Made by a program: the position numbers and the translations under genes. The notes beneath the pieces were generated by a model. It was given only the letters and a program-made list of their open reading frames with translations. It was not told the DNA's origin and made no database searches. Of a stretch of 64,000 nt of DNA, positions 63,498 through 64,000 are shown in pieces. The stretch is from Gammaproteobacteria bacterium (GTDB lineage: Bacteria > Pseudomonadota > Gammaproteobacteria > Pseudomonadales > Pseudohongiellaceae), in the NCBI GenBank assembly GCA_030682575.1, contig JAUXNX010000003.1, forward strand, positions 124,001 to 188,000, given 5' to 3'. Position 1 is the first letter of the stretch, and each line of letters opens with the position of its first letter.

Positions 63498-64000
63498 ACG
63501 CAAACGTAATGAACAAGATCAAGCTGACAGTATTGCTGTTGATCACTGCTCTTCCCGTATCATTGGCGACACTTTCGTTCAAATCAGCGATTGAGAATGG
63601 TGATGTTTCTGCAACATCCAATAAGGGTAATTTGATCCTGCCTCCCGCAGATATCACTGCACTGGCAATGCACCATGCGGATGGTCAGCCGGTGTTCCTG
63701 AATTTCGAAGAAGAAATCGCCAGTCTGGGTGATGAAGAATATGAGATTCGACCATGGCTTCTGCTGTACGTCACTGGCAGTGAATGTGATGCAAAGTGCC
63801 AGGAAAGAATTCATTACATGCAGCAGTTACATATCGCACTTGGGAAGAATATCCAGAGAGTCAGACGGTATTATCTGCACGCATCAGATGAGCCTATCGG
63901 CCCAGAGAATGCGCAAATTTTTGAATCACAGTTCCCGAGCATGGGAATAGCATACAGCGAACGAGAAGTGTTGGAGCTGAATATGGCCAGTGCGGGAGTA
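63494..64000 (+). CDS. hypothetical membrane-anchored protein downstream of SURF1 (partial)
   Basis: This gene runs off the window end and is absent from the ORF track. It starts with ATG overlapping the SURF1 stop (ATGA). The 169 residues seen have an N-terminal span (LTVLLLITALPVSLATLSF) and a domain with WLLLYVTGSECDAKCQERIHYMQQL, a strand followed by CxxxC, reminiscent of SCO/thioredoxin-like copper chaperones. Genes at this place in cox operons of Pseudomonas relatives are usually listed as hypothetical. A role in oxidase assembly is inferred from position. Confidence 0.8.
   Translation, partial: MNANVMNKIKLTVLLLITALPVSLATLSFKSAIENGDVSATSNKGNLILPPADITALAMHHADGQPVFLNFEEEIASLGDEEYEIRPWLLLYVTGSECDAKCQERIHYMQQLHIALGKNIQRVRRYYLHASDEPIGPENAQIFESQFPSMGIAYSEREVLELNMASAGV

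Overview
The window is a chromosomal segment from a gammaproteobacterium, centred on the replication origin. Its core gene order is that of Pseudomonas-like and OMG-type marine gammaproteobacteria: glmS-glmU-atp operon-parB-parA-rsmG-mnmG-mnmE-yidC-yidD-rnpA-rpmH | oriC | dnaA-dnaN-recF-gyrB, followed by plsC-gmhB-glyS-glyQ, the def-fmt-rsmB-trkA-trkH block, and a cytochrome c oxidase (cox) operon. The exact genus cannot be read from the sequence. No tRNA, rRNA, insertion sequence, prophage or CRISPR array was found.

Region 1 (about 0.1-12.3 kb) is the accessory part: a small tautomerase, a SAM methyltransferase, an FMN-binding domain protein, a tight pair of cytochrome P450 and a divergent SdhB-like iron-sulfur protein, an RcnB/CigR-like periplasmic protein, a DUF4336 protein, an unknown multispan membrane protein, a translationally coupled ArsR-rhodanese / fatty-acid-hydroxylase / COG3146 acyltransferase operon with a palindromic operator candidate, a HexR-like regulator, a sulfotransferase-like protein and a YpfJ-type metallopeptidase.

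Region 2 (12.3-31.6 kb) lies entirely on the minus strand, that is, transcribed away from the origin: glmS and glmU (UDP-GlcNAc supply), a complete F1Fo ATP synthase operon (atpIBEFHAGDC) with a readable promoter and terminator, chromosome partition genes (parA, parB), the tRNA and rRNA modification genes (mnmG, mnmE, rsmG), the membrane insertase group (yidC, yidD), RNase P protein (rnpA) and ribosomal protein L34 (rpmH, which the ORF track misses because it is 44 codons long).

Region 3 (31.6-38.3 kb) holds a likely oriC between rpmH and dnaA, with two perfect DnaA boxes and an AT-rich stretch, followed by dnaA, dnaN, recF and gyrB on the plus strand. Two parS-type palindromes sit inside recF and would be targets of the ParB encoded about 12 kb away. 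A second AT-rich gap with DnaA-box-like words lies between mnmG and mnmE.

Region 4 (38.3-57.7 kb) contains phospholipid and lipid A acyltransferases, gmhB, both subunits of glycyl-tRNA synthetase, potassium uptake (trkA, trkH), translation initiation and maturation genes (fmt, def, rsmB), a LysM protein with dprA, then purE, tsaC, hemF and aroE in one direction, a gamma-carbonic anhydrase and oligopeptidase A. Region 5 (57.8 kb to the end) is an aa3/caa3-type cytochrome c oxidase operon (coxB with fused cytochrome c, coxA, ctaG, coxC, a convergent DUF2909 gene, SURF1, and a truncated downstream gene), preceded by an unusually long structured leader.

The most distinctive observations are the P450 plus SdhB-paralogue pair, in which the SdhB keeps every iron-sulfur ligand but has lost the quinone-site histidine; the ArsR-rhodanese operon; the parS sites embedded in recF; and the second origin-like intergenic region upstream of mnmG.
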